This document shows, one piece after another, positions 46,798 through 57,005 of a stretch of DNA of 57,698 nt; within the stretch, counting starts at the first letter, position 1, and every line of letters starts with the position of its first letter. Location of the stretch: NCBI RefSeq assembly GCF_002869765.1, contig NZ_PNOR01000029.1:1-57698 (forward strand), written 5' to 3'. The translations under genes were made by a program, and so were the position numbers. The DNA comes from Deinococcus planocerae (lineage in GTDB: Bacteria > Deinococcota > Deinococci > Deinococcales > Deinococcaceae). Below the pieces are notes generated by a model that worked only from the letters and a program-made list of their open reading frames with translations, did no database searches and had not been told where the DNA came from.

Positions 46798-48567
46798 TCA
46801 CGGCTGGTACGTCTTGAGCACGCCGCCGAAGCCCGGCGGCCTCTGGGTGCGGTAGAAGATCAGGCTGACGGGGAGGTTGCTCCCGCTGGCGGGCACGAAG
46901 TCGATGTTCAGGCGGTCGGTCTGCGAGCGCCACAGCAAGACGGGCTGGTCCGGGGTCAGGGCGTTGCCGCTGCGGGGCAGCTTGATCGTTTGAGACAGCG
47001 GTCCGTCCTGCACGTTCATCGCGCCGCGGTACAGACCCCCGCGCGGGCTGAGGGCGACCGCCGTGCCCGCCGCGCCGTTCACCTCCAGGTCGTACAGGAC
47101 GCCGTAGTTGCCGAGCAGGCGCTGGGGCTGGCCGGTGAGCACGTCCACCCCGGTGACGGCGGGGTCGAGCTGCCCGTCCCCGATCACGATGCGGGCGGGG
47201 AGGGCGGTCAGGTTCACCCGCAGGGACCGCACCGCGTTCGGAAAGGTGCCGCGCTGGTGGCGCCCGTCGGGCTGGAGGTAGGGAAGCTGCTGGGCGACCT
47301 GCGCGGTGGGGGGCAGGCTCTCTTCGAGCATCAGGAAGGTGAGTTCCACCCGGCCCGAGGTGGTGAGGTCCTGGAGGAGATTCACGCCCGTGCCCGGCCC
47401 GAGGGTGGGGCTGGCGTACACCGGCACGCTGCCACCGGACGGGACGGTCAGGGTGCTCGCCCCCGCCCCCGCGAAGTAGTCGAGCAGGGTGACCTGCCCG
47501 AGCAGGCCCTCGATGCGGGTGGGGGCCGTCTCGCCCAGCCGCTCGGTGCGGACCTCGACCGCGCGGGGCTCCAGGTTGCGCGCGAGGACGTAGAGCCGCG
47601 CGGGCCGCCCGAGCGCGTTGAGGTGATAGGCGAGCAGCCGTGAGCGCCCCGCCACCGTGTCCTGGTACAGGATGCCGCTCTGGGTCGGCGCCTCCGGGCT
47701 GTCGCTGAAGAGGAGGGGGTAGCTCGGGCCGGAGACGGCCTGGACGGGCGCGGCGGGGTAGCTCAGCACCCCGGGGTCGGGGAAACGGTCGCCGGGTTCG
47801 GCGTACTTCAGGGCGTAGCTCAGCGGCGTGTCCAGGGGGGTGCCCTCCACCCGGATCGTGCGGGAGAAGGGCGGGCTCTGGAGGCCGCGGCTGTTCGCCA
47901 CCTGGAGGGTGACGGTGTAGGTGCCCGGCTGGAAGTACACGTCCTGGCGCCCGCTCCACTTGCGGCTCACGATGTCGGCCCCGTCGGGGTCGAAGGGGTA
48001 GTCGGTGAAGATCACCCGCTCGCCGGGCGCGTAGACGCCCTTGTCGGTCGAGAAGCGGGCCTGCGGGGCGAGGGGATTGCCGCCCTCGCGCAGCGCCGTG
48101 AGGGTCAGGGTCCGGCCCCCCTCCTCGACGCTGAGGTTCGCCCCCAGCGCGTCCGCGAGGAGCCGCGCACTCACGTAGAGGGTGGTGCCCACGGTGGCGA
48201 CGCTGCCCTCGGGCTGGCGGGCGCCCGCGAGGAAGGCGGCCCCCTGCGAGGGATCGACCGTCAGGCGTCCGACCTGCACCTGCCCCGCGCCGGTCCCGAG
48301 GGTCTGCCCGAGCAGGGCCGCCGTCTCGCGCAGCGGCAGCATGGCGCGGCCCCCGATCAACCGCGGCGGGGCGGCGAAGGTGGCGGCCTCCCCGTTCAGG
48401 AAGGCGGCGGGCTGGTCGGCGGTGACGGTGAGTTGCACGGCGCCCAGCGCGGCGGCGGACGTGGGCAGGCCCAGCGCGAGTGCGGTGAGCAGGGCGCGGG
48501 CCGGGGAGAGGGAGTGACGCTTCGGGGTGCGGGGGGCGGAGGGGGTGTGGAAAACGCGCACGGGCAC
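46798..48567 (-). CDS. Secreted protein with copper-amine-oxidase-N-like stalk domains and PKD-like domain
   Basis: The 589-aa product has a signal peptide after a basic start (ALLTALALGLPTSAAALGAV). The N-terminal part is a Cu_amine_oxidN1-type surface module (AAFLNGEAATFAAPPRLIGG, RAMLPLRETAALLGQTLG, TLYVSARLLADALGANL). A PKD-like beta domain follows (GERVIFTDYPFDPDGADIVS, YFQPGTYTVTLQV), then long beta-rich regions. It should act outside the cytoplasmic membrane in the envelope; no catalytic motif seen. GTG at 48567 is chosen because CATACT (48579-48574) ends 6 nt before it. Confidence 0.75.
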   Translation of the reverse strand: MPVRVFHTPSAPRTPKRHSLSPARALLTALALGLPTSAAALGAVQLTVTADQPAAFLNGEAATFAAPPRLIGGRAMLPLRETAALLGQTLGTGAGQVQVGRLTVDPSQGAAFLAGARQPEGSVATVGTTLYVSARLLADALGANLSVEEGGRTLTLTALREGGNPLAPQARFSTDKGVYAPGERVIFTDYPFDPDGADIVSRKWSGRQDVYFQPGTYTVTLQVANSRGLQSPPFSRTIRVEGTPLDTPLSYALKYAEPGDRFPDPGVLSYPAAPVQAVSGPSYPLLFSDSPEAPTQSGILYQDTVAGRSRLLAYHLNALGRPARLYVLARNLEPRAVEVRTERLGETAPTRIEGLLGQVTLLDYFAGAGASTLTVPSGGSVPVYASPTLGPGTGVNLLQDLTTSGRVELTFLMLEESLPPTAQVAQQLPYLQPDGRHQRGTFPNAVRSLRVNLTALPARIVIGDGQLDPAVTGVDVLTGQPQRLLGNYGVLYDLEVNGAAGTAVALSPRGGLYRGAMNVQDGPLSQTIKLPRSGNALTPDQPVLLWRSQTDRLNIDFVPASGSNLPVSLIFYRTQRPPGFGGVLKTYQP

Positions 48568-48768
48568 CCGCGAAGTATGCGGGGTGAAGCTGACTCCGGT
48601 CTGGGCATTCCCGACCCTTTCTTGCCCCGGTCTACACCGGAACGGCCCTCGCCGGTCGCCGCGCCCGCCACCGAAAACGACGTCTGGCCCGCCGAAATCA
48701 CCTTCCCCGCGTCGGCCACGCGGAGGCGACCCTCCAGAAGGTGAAGGAAAGGTGAGCACACCGGTCGG

Positions 48769-50871
48769 TCACTGTTCCCGCCCCCGCCGCGCGTGCCCCA
48801 CCTCCGCCGCGACGAAGGCAGCGAGGTTCAGGGCGTACGTGCCCGCCAGCAGGGCCAGGAGCGCGGTGCGGACTGAGGGCTGGGCGGGGTCGAGGAATGT
48901 GGGGGGGCGGAGGGCACCCGTCAGGGGGGCGAGGCCCGCGAGCGCCACCCCCCACGCGAGCAGGAGCACGCCGCCCCAGGCCCCCTCCAGCAGGCCCGAG
49001 CCGGGCAGGAGCAGCGCGGCGAGGCGGTAGGGGCCCGGCCTCCCCATCCGCGCGGCCCCGGGCGGGCGGGGCAAGAGGAGCAGCAGCGCCAGGGCGAGCA
49101 GCCCCGCGAGGGCGGCGAGGAGCGCCCAGCCCAGCCGCGCGCTCTGCCCCGGTCCCGGCGCCAGCAGCGAGAGGGGACGGCGCAGGTCGCGCATCAGGGT
49201 CACGCTGAGGTCGCCGCCCAGGGCGCGGGCGAGGCTGCGGTCGTCGGGGTAGCACAGCCGCGGCTCGCCCGGGCGGTAGGTGCGCTGGAAGACGGTGCCC
49301 GGCGTGCCCGGCGGCAGGCCCAGGTTGTAGGCGGCGGCGGCGAGGTCGGGTCGGGCGGCGAAGGCGGCGCGGTAACCCTCGCGGGCCCCCGGCAGGTCGC
49401 CCCTCTCCTGCGCGATCACCCCCAGGTTGTTCAGGGCGCAGGCGTTGCCGGGCGCGCGGGCGAGGCGGGCGCGGGCCGCGGCGGCGTCGCCGTCGAGCTG
49501 CGCGGCGAGCCCCGTCAGGAGCGCCGTGTCGGGCACGGGGCGCAGGTCGAGGTCGTTCAGGCGGGCGGCGAACCAGCCCCCCCCGTACGTGCCGATGTTC
49601 AGGGCGGGGGCGCGCAACCGGGCGGCGGTCGTGTTCGCCCACTGCCACCCGGCGAGGCTGGTCAGCAGCCCCGCGGCGAGCGCCAGGAGCCCCAGCCGCT
49701 CCCCGAACGAGGCGTAGGTGACGACCGAGCGCCGCGCCCGCGAGAGGGGATGGCGCGCCCACGAGGCCCAGCGGCCCCCCAGCGGGCGGGTGTCCTCGCC
49801 CTGCGCCCGCCACGCCCGCAGGGTCAGGGTCAGGAGGGCCGCCCCCAGCGAGACGAGCAGCGCGAGGGTCACCAGCCGCAGGGCGTCCCGCACCACCCGG
49901 GGGCCCTCCGCCCCGAGGTTGTAGAGGGTCCCCGCCCGCAGCGAGCGGGTGAACTGCCGCCACTCCTCGGCCTCGCCGCCGCGGCCCTGCGCGTCGAGGA
50001 GCGCGGCGTAGCGGGCGTACAGGGCGGGCCCGCCCTCGAAGCGGGGGTGGAGGTCGCGCAGGTAACGCAGCCACGCCTCGGCCCGGCCCAGCCGCCCCTG
50101 AGAGAGCAGGGTGCCCACGTACCCGCTGGGGTTGCCGTAGGCGAAAAGAGAAGCGCGGCTCACGCTGACCTCGGGGTCGATGCCGCGGGCGGCGGCGTCC
50201 CGGCGGGCGCGGTCGAGCGCGAGGTCGGCGGCGGCGGGAAACCCGGCGGCGTCCAGCCCCGCGGCGAGGCTCACCCACGCGGGAAAGGGCAGCTCCCCTC
50301 CCAGGCTGCGGCGCACCGCATTCAGGCTGGCGAAGGTGTCTCCCCGCCGGGCCGCCTCGAGTGCCTCGCGCAGCGCCAGGAAGGCGTTGGTGGGGTCCTC
50401 CTGCGCGGCCCGCGCGAGGTCTCCGGGGAGCACCAGCTCCGCCGCCCGGGCGAGCCAGCCGGTGACCTCCGGGTCGGGCGGGAAGACCACCCGTTCCTGC
50501 ACCCGGCCTCCCCCGCGCGGGTCACCCAGGGTGAAGCGTTCGGTGTAGTCCTCGCCGCGGGTGCTCACCCGCAGGGTCCCGCCGCTCGCGTCGAGCCCCG
50601 TCACCTCCCCGGGCAGGTCGTAACGGGCCTGGACCCGTCCCTCCCCGTCCAGCGCGTAGACGACCGGGCCCACGCCGAGGTAGGTGCTTCCCTCCAGCGT
50701 CACGGGTCCGGTCAGCTCGCCGAGCGCCCCCGGGTAGGTGCGCGACCCCAGCAGCCGGGACCCGTCCTCGAAGCGCAGGGTGCGGCCCTCCAGCACGGCG
50801 TCGGCCCCCGCCGCGCCCGCCGAGAGGGCGAGCAGGGAGAGGACCGTCAGAGCCTGGACTCCGCACCTCAC
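48769..50871 (-). CDS. TPR-containing membrane protein
   Basis: The 700-aa protein has a signal peptide (ALTVLSLLALSAGAAGADAV), a beta-rich extracytoplasmic part (VLEGRTLRFEDGSRLLGSR), then helical repeats (LREALEAARRGDTFASLNAV). Membrane helices come near 345-370 and 400-420, a TPR stretch follows (ACALNNLGVIAQERGDLPGA, YRAAFAARPDLAAAAYNLG), and more helices sit at the C-terminus. Role unknown; envelope assembly is plausible. Its start overlaps the plsY stop by 4 nt, and the stalk-domain gene follows 200 nt downstream. Confidence 0.75.
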   Translation of the reverse strand: MRCGVQALTVLSLLALSAGAAGADAVLEGRTLRFEDGSRLLGSRTYPGALGELTGPVTLEGSTYLGVGPVVYALDGEGRVQARYDLPGEVTGLDASGGTLRVSTRGEDYTERFTLGDPRGGGRVQERVVFPPDPEVTGWLARAAELVLPGDLARAAQEDPTNAFLALREALEAARRGDTFASLNAVRRSLGGELPFPAWVSLAAGLDAAGFPAAADLALDRARRDAAARGIDPEVSVSRASLFAYGNPSGYVGTLLSQGRLGRAEAWLRYLRDLHPRFEGGPALYARYAALLDAQGRGGEAEEWRQFTRSLRAGTLYNLGAEGPRVVRDALRLVTLALLVSLGAALLTLTLRAWRAQGEDTRPLGGRWASWARHPLSRARRSVVTYASFGERLGLLALAAGLLTSLAGWQWANTTAARLRAPALNIGTYGGGWFAARLNDLDLRPVPDTALLTGLAAQLDGDAAAARARLARAPGNACALNNLGVIAQERGDLPGAREGYRAAFAARPDLAAAAYNLGLPPGTPGTVFQRTYRPGEPRLCYPDDRSLARALGGDLSVTLMRDLRRPLSLLAPGPGQSARLGWALLAALAGLLALALLLLLPRPPGAARMGRPGPYRLAALLLPGSGLLEGAWGGVLLLAWGVALAGLAPLTGALRPPTFLDPAQPSVRTALLALLAGTYALNLAAFVAAEVGHARRGREQ

Positions 50872-51437
50872 GCCGCGCGCCGCTCCGGGAAGGCGAGCAG
50901 ATGCACGGCGCGCACCGCCATCGCCGCCCCCCCCGCGAGCAGGTCGGGCAGGCCCCCGAAGCGCGCGGCGAGGAGCAGCCCCACGGGCACGGCGAGCGCG
51001 GTGGCAAACGGCACGGCGTTCAGGCCCAGCCGCCCTTGCAGCGTCTTCTTGTAGAGCGGCATCACCACCAGCCCGAAGGCCAGCATCCCCAGGAGGGTGA
51101 GCGGCCCCGTCACGAGGAGCGCCCCCATCAGCGGCGCGATGCCCCCGCCCCCCCGGAAGCCGAAGAAGGCCGGGTAGCAGTGCCCGAGCACCACGAAGAG
51201 GGTCGCCACCCAGGTGTGCTCGGGCGTGAGCGCGCGGGCGAGGAGCACGGCGGCGGCGCCCTTGCTCACGTCGAAGGCCATGACGCCCAGCGCCACCGCG
51301 AGCCCGTGCTGGCGGAAGGTGCCGCTCGCCCCGGGAAGGTCGCGGTCGCGGATGTCGGTGCCCCGCGCGCGCGAGTACAGCACGCCCGCCACGAGCGAGC
51401 CGAGCAGGAAGGAGGCCAGGGCGACGATCAGGAGCAT
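50868..51437 (-). CDS. plsY: Glycerol-3-phosphate acyltransferase PlsY
   Basis: The 189-aa membrane enzyme transfers an acyl group from acyl-phosphate to glycerol-3-phosphate. Motifs: SFLLGSLVAGVLYSRARGTD, DLPGASGTFRQHG, LGVMAFDVSKGAAAVLLA, GHCYPAFFGFRGGGGIAPLM. The first ATG (51449) is overlapped by a TAGAAT -10 box, so a transcript from that box must use the second Met at 51437. The longer form remains possible. Confidence 0.9.
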   Translation of the reverse strand: MLLIVALASFLLGSLVAGVLYSRARGTDIRDRDLPGASGTFRQHGLAVALGVMAFDVSKGAAAVLLARALTPEHTWVATLFVVLGHCYPAFFGFRGGGGIAPLMGALLVTGPLTLLGMLAFGLVVMPLYKKTLQGRLGLNAVPFATALAVPVGLLLAARFGGLPDLLAGGAAMAVRAVHLLAFPERRAA

Positions 51438-51511
51438 CTCAGCGCGCATTCTAGGGCGCGAAGGTTCCCCGCGCGGCGGTGCGGGAAGGCCCCTTCCCCT
51501 AGACTCCCCCC

Positions 51512-52246
51512 ATGCCCGACCTCCCCCTCTCCCGCCCGGAACTCCGGCGGTACTCGCGCCCGCTCCTCGTGCCCGAGTGGTTGGACTCGGGCGCCCAGGA
51601 GCGGGTCCGGGCCGCCTCCGTGCTCGTGGTGGGGGCGGGCGGGCTGGGCGGGCCGGTGATCGGCCAGCTCGCCGGGGCCGGGGTCGGACGCCTCGTGATC
51701 GCCGACGGAGACAGCGTGGACCTCAGCAACCTGCACCGCCAGACCCTGTTCACGGCGGCGGACGTGGGGCGGCCCAAGGCGCAGGTCGCGGCGGCCCGCG
51801 CGCAGGCGATCAACCCCTTCGTGCGGGTGGAGACGGCCCCCTTCCTCACGGAGGAGAACGCGGCCCCTCTGGTCGGGGAGGCGGCGCTCGTCGTGGACGC
51901 CACCGACAACTTCGCGGCCCGCTACGCCCTCGCGGACGCCTGCACCCGCCTGGCGCGCGAGTGGGTCTGGGGCGCGGCGAGCGGCACGAGCGGCATGGTG
52001 AGCGTGTTCGGCCCCGCCCTCGGCCTGCGCGACGTGTTTCCCGACCCCGGGGGGGCCGAGTCCTGCGAGGAGGCGGGCGTGCTCGGCCCGCTGCCCAACG
52101 TGGTCGGCAGCGTCATGGCCCTGGAGGTGCTCAAGGTCCTCGGCGGCGTGGGCGAGCCCCTGCGCGGGCGGCTGTGGACCTTCGACGCGCTCTCGGGCGG
52201 GGTGCGGGTGATCCGGCTCGGTGCCCGGGCGGCCCCGGCCCTCTGA
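51512..52246 (+). CDS. ThiF/MoeB family adenylyltransferase (housekeeping E1-like)
   Basis: The 244-aa protein has nucleotide loop ASVLVVGAGGLGGPVIGQLA, DGDSVDLSNLHRQTLF with the conserved Asp and Arg, and VVDATDNFAARYALADAC. It activates a ubiquitin-like sulfur carrier (ThiS or MoaD) by C-terminal adenylation. It lacks the usual pair of CxxC zinc motifs: only a single Cys lies near ESCEEAGVLGPLPNVVGSVM. TAGACT (51500-51505) ends 6 nt before the ATG, so it is leaderless. It is GC-rich and unrelated in composition to the island's ThiF domain. Confidence 0.9.
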   Translation: MPDLPLSRPELRRYSRPLLVPEWLDSGAQERVRAASVLVVGAGGLGGPVIGQLAGAGVGRLVIADGDSVDLSNLHRQTLFTAADVGRPKAQVAAARAQAINPFVRVETAPFLTEENAAPLVGEAALVVDATDNFAARYALADACTRLAREWVWGAASGTSGMVSVFGPALGLRDVFPDPGGAESCEEAGVLGPLPNVVGSVMALEVLKVLGGVGEPLRGRLWTFDALSGGVRVIRLGARAAPAL

Positions 52247-52313
52247 GCCCCTCTTGTCCCGCCGGGAACAGCAGCCTGGGGGGAAAAGGGGCGCCCAGCG
52301 CGGGTTTTCGGGC

Positions 52314-52341
52314 TTGCACATCTGGGGAGGTGTGTTACTGT
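52314..52341 (+). promoter_or_regulatory. Promoter of the HU gene
   Basis: TTGCAC (52314-52319), 16-nt spacer, TACTGT (52336-52341), 50 nt upstream of the HU start. Confidence 0.6.
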
Positions 52342-52390
52342 GCCCCTGGGCCGACCTGGCCGCTCAACTCCACCGTTCGGGAGGGTGAAA

Positions 52391-52729
52391 ATGACGAGAA
52401 ACCGCAAGGAAGGCGTGGGCGAGGCGCGGGGCGCCGGGGACGAGACGGGGGGCGGCAAGATCGCCAAGACGCAGCTCGTCGACCTGGTGGCCGACCAGAC
52501 CAGCCTGAGCAAGAAGCAGGCGGGCGAGGCGGTCGCCTCATTCCTCGACGTGGTGGTGGGCGCCCTGCGCGAGGGCCGGAGCGTCGGGCTGCCCGGGCTG
52601 GGAACCCTCAGCGTCACCCCGACCGCCGCCCGCCAGGGGGTGCGCCCCGGCACGAGCGAGCGCGTCGACATCCCGGCGGGGCGCAAGGTCCGCTTCAAGA
52701 TCGCCTCGACCCTCAAGGGTTCGTTGTAG
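52391..52729 (+). CDS. hup: HU family DNA-binding protein with N-terminal extension
   Basis: The 112-aa nucleoid protein has the HU fold: [48 protein letters not shown] and a C-terminal [11 protein letters not shown]. About 22 basic/Gly-rich residues precede the fold ([20 protein letters not shown]), as in Deinococcus HU. GGAGG lies 6-7 nt before the ATG. It is highly expressed in related species and binds structured DNA. Confidence 0.92.
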   Translation: MTRNRKEGVGEARGAGDETGGGKIAKTQLVDLVADQTSLSKKQAGEAVASFLDVVVGALREGRSVGLPGLGTLSVTPTAARQGVRPGTSERVDIPAGRKVRFKIASTLKGSL

Positions 52730-52833
52730 GCGGGGCCGACCCCACCGGGCGGGCGGACGGTCGCGCTTTGTGAGCCGACTCACGCGCCCGGCCCCGGGGG
52801 GGGTCTACGGTGGGCTCCACCGGAGGCTCACCC

Positions 52834-53736
<903 letters not shown>

Positions 53737-53799
53737 CGTGAGAGACCGCGTGAACCTCCCCGGCTTCTTCCCGCGGTGGGACAAGCCCGGGGTGAGCGC

Positions 53800-55026
53800 G
53801 TGAGGGTCCCGGGACGGCGGGGGGCGGAGGCCAGCGCGGCTTTCGCCCCCCGCGCCGTCCCGCCTCCCGGGCGCCGCGTGCCGGGCGACGTGCTCGCGGT
53901 GTTCGTCCTCGCCGCCCTCCCGATGGTGGCGGGCGCCTGGCTCCCCTGGGTGCTGCTGCGGCCCAACCGCCTCGCGCCGGGGGAATACCTGCGCCTGCCG
54001 CCCGCGCTCGCCCTGGGGATGCTGGCCCTGGCCGCGCTGCCCCTCGTGAGCACCCTGTGGCGCCCGCGCCTGACCGGGCTGGCCGCCTCCCTCGCGCCCG
54101 TGGCCGCCGTCTGGGTGCTTGGCGAGCAGACCCGCGCGGCGCTCGCCGGGCAGGCCGAGTTCGCGCGGGCGAGCGCGGCGGGCGGGGTGTGGCTCTCCCT
54201 GCTCGGGGCGGGGGGCGCCGTGTACGGGGCGCGGCTGGTCACCCCGGGGCCCGGCGCGCGCCTCCTCGCGTGGGCGTGGCTGCCTGCCGTCCTTGCCCTG
54301 GGGCTGGGGGGGCACCTCTGGGCGTGGTCGGTGGTGGTCGAGGGCCGGAGCGAGGGGCCGCGCTGGGGGCAAGAACTCCTGGCGCACCTGCGGCTGGTGG
54401 GGGGCGCCCTCGTCCTCGCCGTGGGGCTGGGGGCGCCGCTGGCCGTGTGGGCGAGCGGGCGCGAGCGGGCGGCGGGGGTGGTCCTGGGGCTGGCCTCGGG
54501 GGTGCAGACCCTTCCCAGCCTCGCCCTGCTGGGGCTGTTGATCGCGCCGCTCGCGGCCCTGTCAAACGCCCTGCCCGCCCTGCGCGACCTCGGGGTGCGG
54601 GGCATCGGGGCGGCGCCCGCCCTGACGGCGATGACCCTCTACGCGCTGCTCCCCGTGCTGCGGGGCGGGGTGGTGGGGCTGCGGGGCGTCTCCCCCGGCG
54701 TGGTGGACGCCGCGCGCGGCATGGGGATGAGTCCCCGGCAGGTCTTCTGGCGGGTGAGGCTGCCCCTGGCGCTGCCCGTGTGGCTCAGCGGCGTGCGGCA
54801 GGCGGCGGTGCTCCTCGTGGGGGTGGCCGCCGTCGCGGCCCTGATCGGGGCGGGGGGGTTGGGAAGTTACATCTTCCGGGGGCTCCAGAGCGGCGCCGCC
54901 GACCTGATCCTGCTCGGGGCGGTGCCCGCCGCGCTTCTCTCCCTGCTCGTGGACGCGGCCCTGCGCGGGCTGGAGGCGCTGCTGGGCCGCCGCCTCGGGC
55001 GGGTCGCCCCGGGAGACGGCGCGTGA
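53800..55026 (+). CDS. Osmoprotectant ABC transporter permease (OpuCB-like, large)
   Basis: The 408-aa protein is longer than most OpuCB (about 210-240): extra N-terminal helices (about 1-190) come before the BPD_transp_1 domain (PSLALLGLLIAPLAALSNAL, VDAARGMGMSPRQVFWRVRL as EAA loop, GAGGLGSYIFRGLQ). GTG at 53800 has GGGGTGAG just upstream; a GTG at 53776 is an alternative. The next gene starts in the stop region (GTGA). Confidence 0.85.
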   Translation: MRVPGRRGAEASAAFAPRAVPPPGRRVPGDVLAVFVLAALPMVAGAWLPWVLLRPNRLAPGEYLRLPPALALGMLALAALPLVSTLWRPRLTGLAASLAPVAAVWVLGEQTRAALAGQAEFARASAAGGVWLSLLGAGGAVYGARLVTPGPGARLLAWAWLPAVLALGLGGHLWAWSVVVEGRSEGPRWGQELLAHLRLVGGALVLAVGLGAPLAVWASGRERAAGVVLGLASGVQTLPSLALLGLLIAPLAALSNALPALRDLGVRGIGAAPALTAMTLYALLPVLRGGVVGLRGVSPGVVDAARGMGMSPRQVFWRVRLPLALPVWLSGVRQAAVLLVGVAAVAALIGAGGLGSYIFRGLQSGAADLILLGAVPAALLSLLVDAALRGLEALLGRRLGRVAPGDGA

Positions 55027-55952
55027 TCGAGCTGCGCGGGCTGGAGAAGAGGTACGGCTCCGCCGACGCCGTGCGCGACCTGTCGCTCACCTTCCCGGAG
55101 GGCGAGGTCACCGCGCTCCTCGGTCCCTCGGGCTGCGGCAAGACCACCACCCTGCGGATGATCAACCGCCTCACCGAGCCCAGTGGAGGCCAGGTGCTCC
55201 TCGGCGGGCGCGACACCCGCGAGCTGCGCCCGGAAGAGTTGCGCCGCGGGATCGGCTACGTCATCCAGCAGGTCGGCCTCTTCCCGCACCTCACCGTGGC
55301 GGGGAACGTGGCGACCGTGCCCGAGCTGCTGGGCTGGGAGCGGCGGCGGGTGAGAGAACGGGTGGACGAGCTGCTCGCGCTCGTGGGGCTCGACCCCGGC
55401 ATGTACCGCGACAAGCGGCCCGGCCAGCTCTCGGGCGGGCAGGCGCAGCGGGTGGGTGTGGCGCGCGCACTCGCCGCCGACCCCCCCGTCCTCCTGATGG
55501 ACGAGCCCTTCGGCGCCCTCGACCCCCTCGCCCGCGAGCGTTTGCAGGGGGCCTTCCGCGACATCCAGCGCCGCCTGCGCAAGACGGTCGTCCTCGTCAC
55601 CCACGACATCGACGAGGCCCTGCGCCTGGGAGACCGCCTCGCCCTGATGCGGGCGGGGTCGCTCGCGCAGGTTGGGCCGCCCGGCGAGCTGCTCTCTCAC
55701 CCCGCCCACCCCTTCGTGCGCGAGTTCCTGGGGGAGGACGCTCCCCTGCGCGCCCTCGCGGGCCGCACCGCCGCCGAGTTCGCGCGGCCCGGTGACCCCG
55801 CAGGGCTGCCGACGGTGGAGGGCTCACTCGACGCCCGCAGCGCCCTCGCCGTCCTGCTCCGCGAGGGGTCGGACGCCCTCGCCGTGCGGGAGGGGGGCCA
55901 GGCCCTGGGCGTCTTGCGCTGGAACGACCTGCGCGTGCGGGAGGGGACATGA
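55023..55952 (+). CDS. Osmoprotectant ABC transporter ATP-binding protein (OpuCA-like)
   Basis: The 309-aa ATPase has Walker A LLGPSGCGKTTTLRMI, Q-loop GYVIQQVGLFPHLTV, signature LSGGQAQRVGVARALA, Walker B VLLMDEPFGALDPLARERL and VTHDIDEAL. The C-terminal ~60 residues form a short CBS-like region (VREGGQALGVLRWNDL). It starts with GTG overlapping the permease stop and ends overlapping the next start by 4 nt. Confidence 0.93.
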   Translation: MIELRGLEKRYGSADAVRDLSLTFPEGEVTALLGPSGCGKTTTLRMINRLTEPSGGQVLLGGRDTRELRPEELRRGIGYVIQQVGLFPHLTVAGNVATVPELLGWERRRVRERVDELLALVGLDPGMYRDKRPGQLSGGQAQRVGVARALAADPPVLLMDEPFGALDPLARERLQGAFRDIQRRLRKTVVLVTHDIDEALRLGDRLALMRAGSLAQVGPPGELLSHPAHPFVREFLGEDAPLRALAGRTAAEFARPGDPAGLPTVEGSLDARSALAVLLREGSDALAVREGGQALGVLRWNDLRVREGT

Positions 55953-56698
55953 CCTCCACCGCCCGGACAGCCCACCCGACCCGGCGCATTCCGTGGGGAG
56001 CGGCCCTGTGGCCCGCGCTGCTCGCCGTGTGCCTCGTCCCCGGGGCCTTGCCGGGGCTGCTGCGCCCCCTCTTCCCGGAGGCGGCGCTCGACCTCGACGC
56101 GCCGCCCTGGCAGCTCACCCTCACGCACCTGGGGCTCGTCGCCGTCGCCACGGGGGCCGTCGTCGGGCTGGGGGTGCCGCTCGCCGCCCTCGTCACCCGG
56201 CCAGGGTGGCGGGCCCTGCGTCGGCTCACCGAGGCGCTCGTGGGCCTGGGCCAGACGGTGCCTACCCTGGCCATCCTCGCGCTCGCCGTGCCCGCCCTGG
56301 GGTTCGGCTGGGCGCCCACCCTTTTCGGGATGGTTGTCTACGGCCTCGTGCCCGTCGTGAGCAGCGGCGTCGCGGGCCTGCTCGCGGTGGACCGGGACGT
56401 GCTCGACGCCGCGCGCGGCATGGGCATGACGGCGGGGCAGCGCCTGCGGCGCGTCGAGCTGCCGCTGGCCCGTCCCGCCTTGCTGGCGGGCATTCGCACT
56501 GCCGCCGTGTACAACGTCGGCACGGCGACGGTGGGCGCGGCCCTCGGCGCGGGCGGGCTGGGGCGCCCCATCCTCGACGGCCTCTCGCAGCAGAACACGG
56601 CGCTGGTGGTCGCGGGGGCGCTGCTCGCCGCGCTCCTGGCCCTGAGCCTCGACGGTCTCCTCGCTCTGGTCGCTCCCCCCAGGGACGAGGCCGCGTGA
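55949..56698 (+). CDS. Osmoprotectant ABC transporter permease (OpuCD-like)
   Basis: The 249-aa protein has about six helices and the EAA loop VLDAARGMGMTAGQRLRRVE, and ends with VVAGALLAALLALSLDGLLA. It overlaps the ATPase by 4 nt (ATGA) and completes the importer: binding protein, two permeases and ATPase. Confidence 0.9.
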   Translation: MTSTARTAHPTRRIPWGAALWPALLAVCLVPGALPGLLRPLFPEAALDLDAPPWQLTLTHLGLVAVATGAVVGLGVPLAALVTRPGWRALRRLTEALVGLGQTVPTLAILALAVPALGFGWAPTLFGMVVYGLVPVVSSGVAGLLAVDRDVLDAARGMGMTAGQRLRRVELPLARPALLAGIRTAAVYNVGTATVGAALGAGGLGRPILDGLSQQNTALVVAGALLAALLALSLDGLLALVAPPRDEAA

Positions 56699-56780
56699 AA
56701 CTGTCACGGGTCTGGCCCCAGGAGCGAATCCCGGCGGCATTGTGACCTATCTCTCATCAAGGCCTGGTAAGGTGAGAATC

Positions 56781-56852
56781 ATGCGGACCCAGAATCACGC
56801 CTGTGCCCTGCGGACCGCGCTCGCTTCGCCGTTGACCCCGCGACCTTCCTGA
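56781..56852 (+). CDS. Possible leader peptide (23 aa) before the CarD-like gene
   Basis: ATG at 56781 preceded by AAGGTGAG (4-6 nt spacing) encodes MRTQNHACALRTALASPLTP then RPS. It ends 5 nt before a strong hairpin. It has no clear repeated amino-acid code. The rest of 56699-57005 has no gene I can support. Confidence 0.3.
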   Translation: MRTQNHACALRTALASPLTPRPS

Positions 56853-56857
56853 CCCGA

Positions 56858-56888
56858 CGTTCGGCCCGGCCCCGCGCTGGGCCGAACG
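56858..56888 (+). promoter_or_regulatory. Strong hairpin in the leader of the CarD-like gene
   Basis: Perfect 10-bp stem CGTTCGGCCC/GGGCCGAACG with an 11-nt loop and no T-run downstream. It follows the 23-codon frame directly and could act as an attenuator or as terminator of the importer unit. Confidence 0.45.
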
Positions 56889-57005
56889 CGTTCCGGTCGT
56901 CTGGAGGCGGGCGCGGCCCCACGCCGCCCGTGGGACGGTGGGCGGCGGGTCCCCTTTCCCCCGTCCCGAACAGGCCACGGCCCATCAGCACGAGAGGTGA
57001 CCCCG

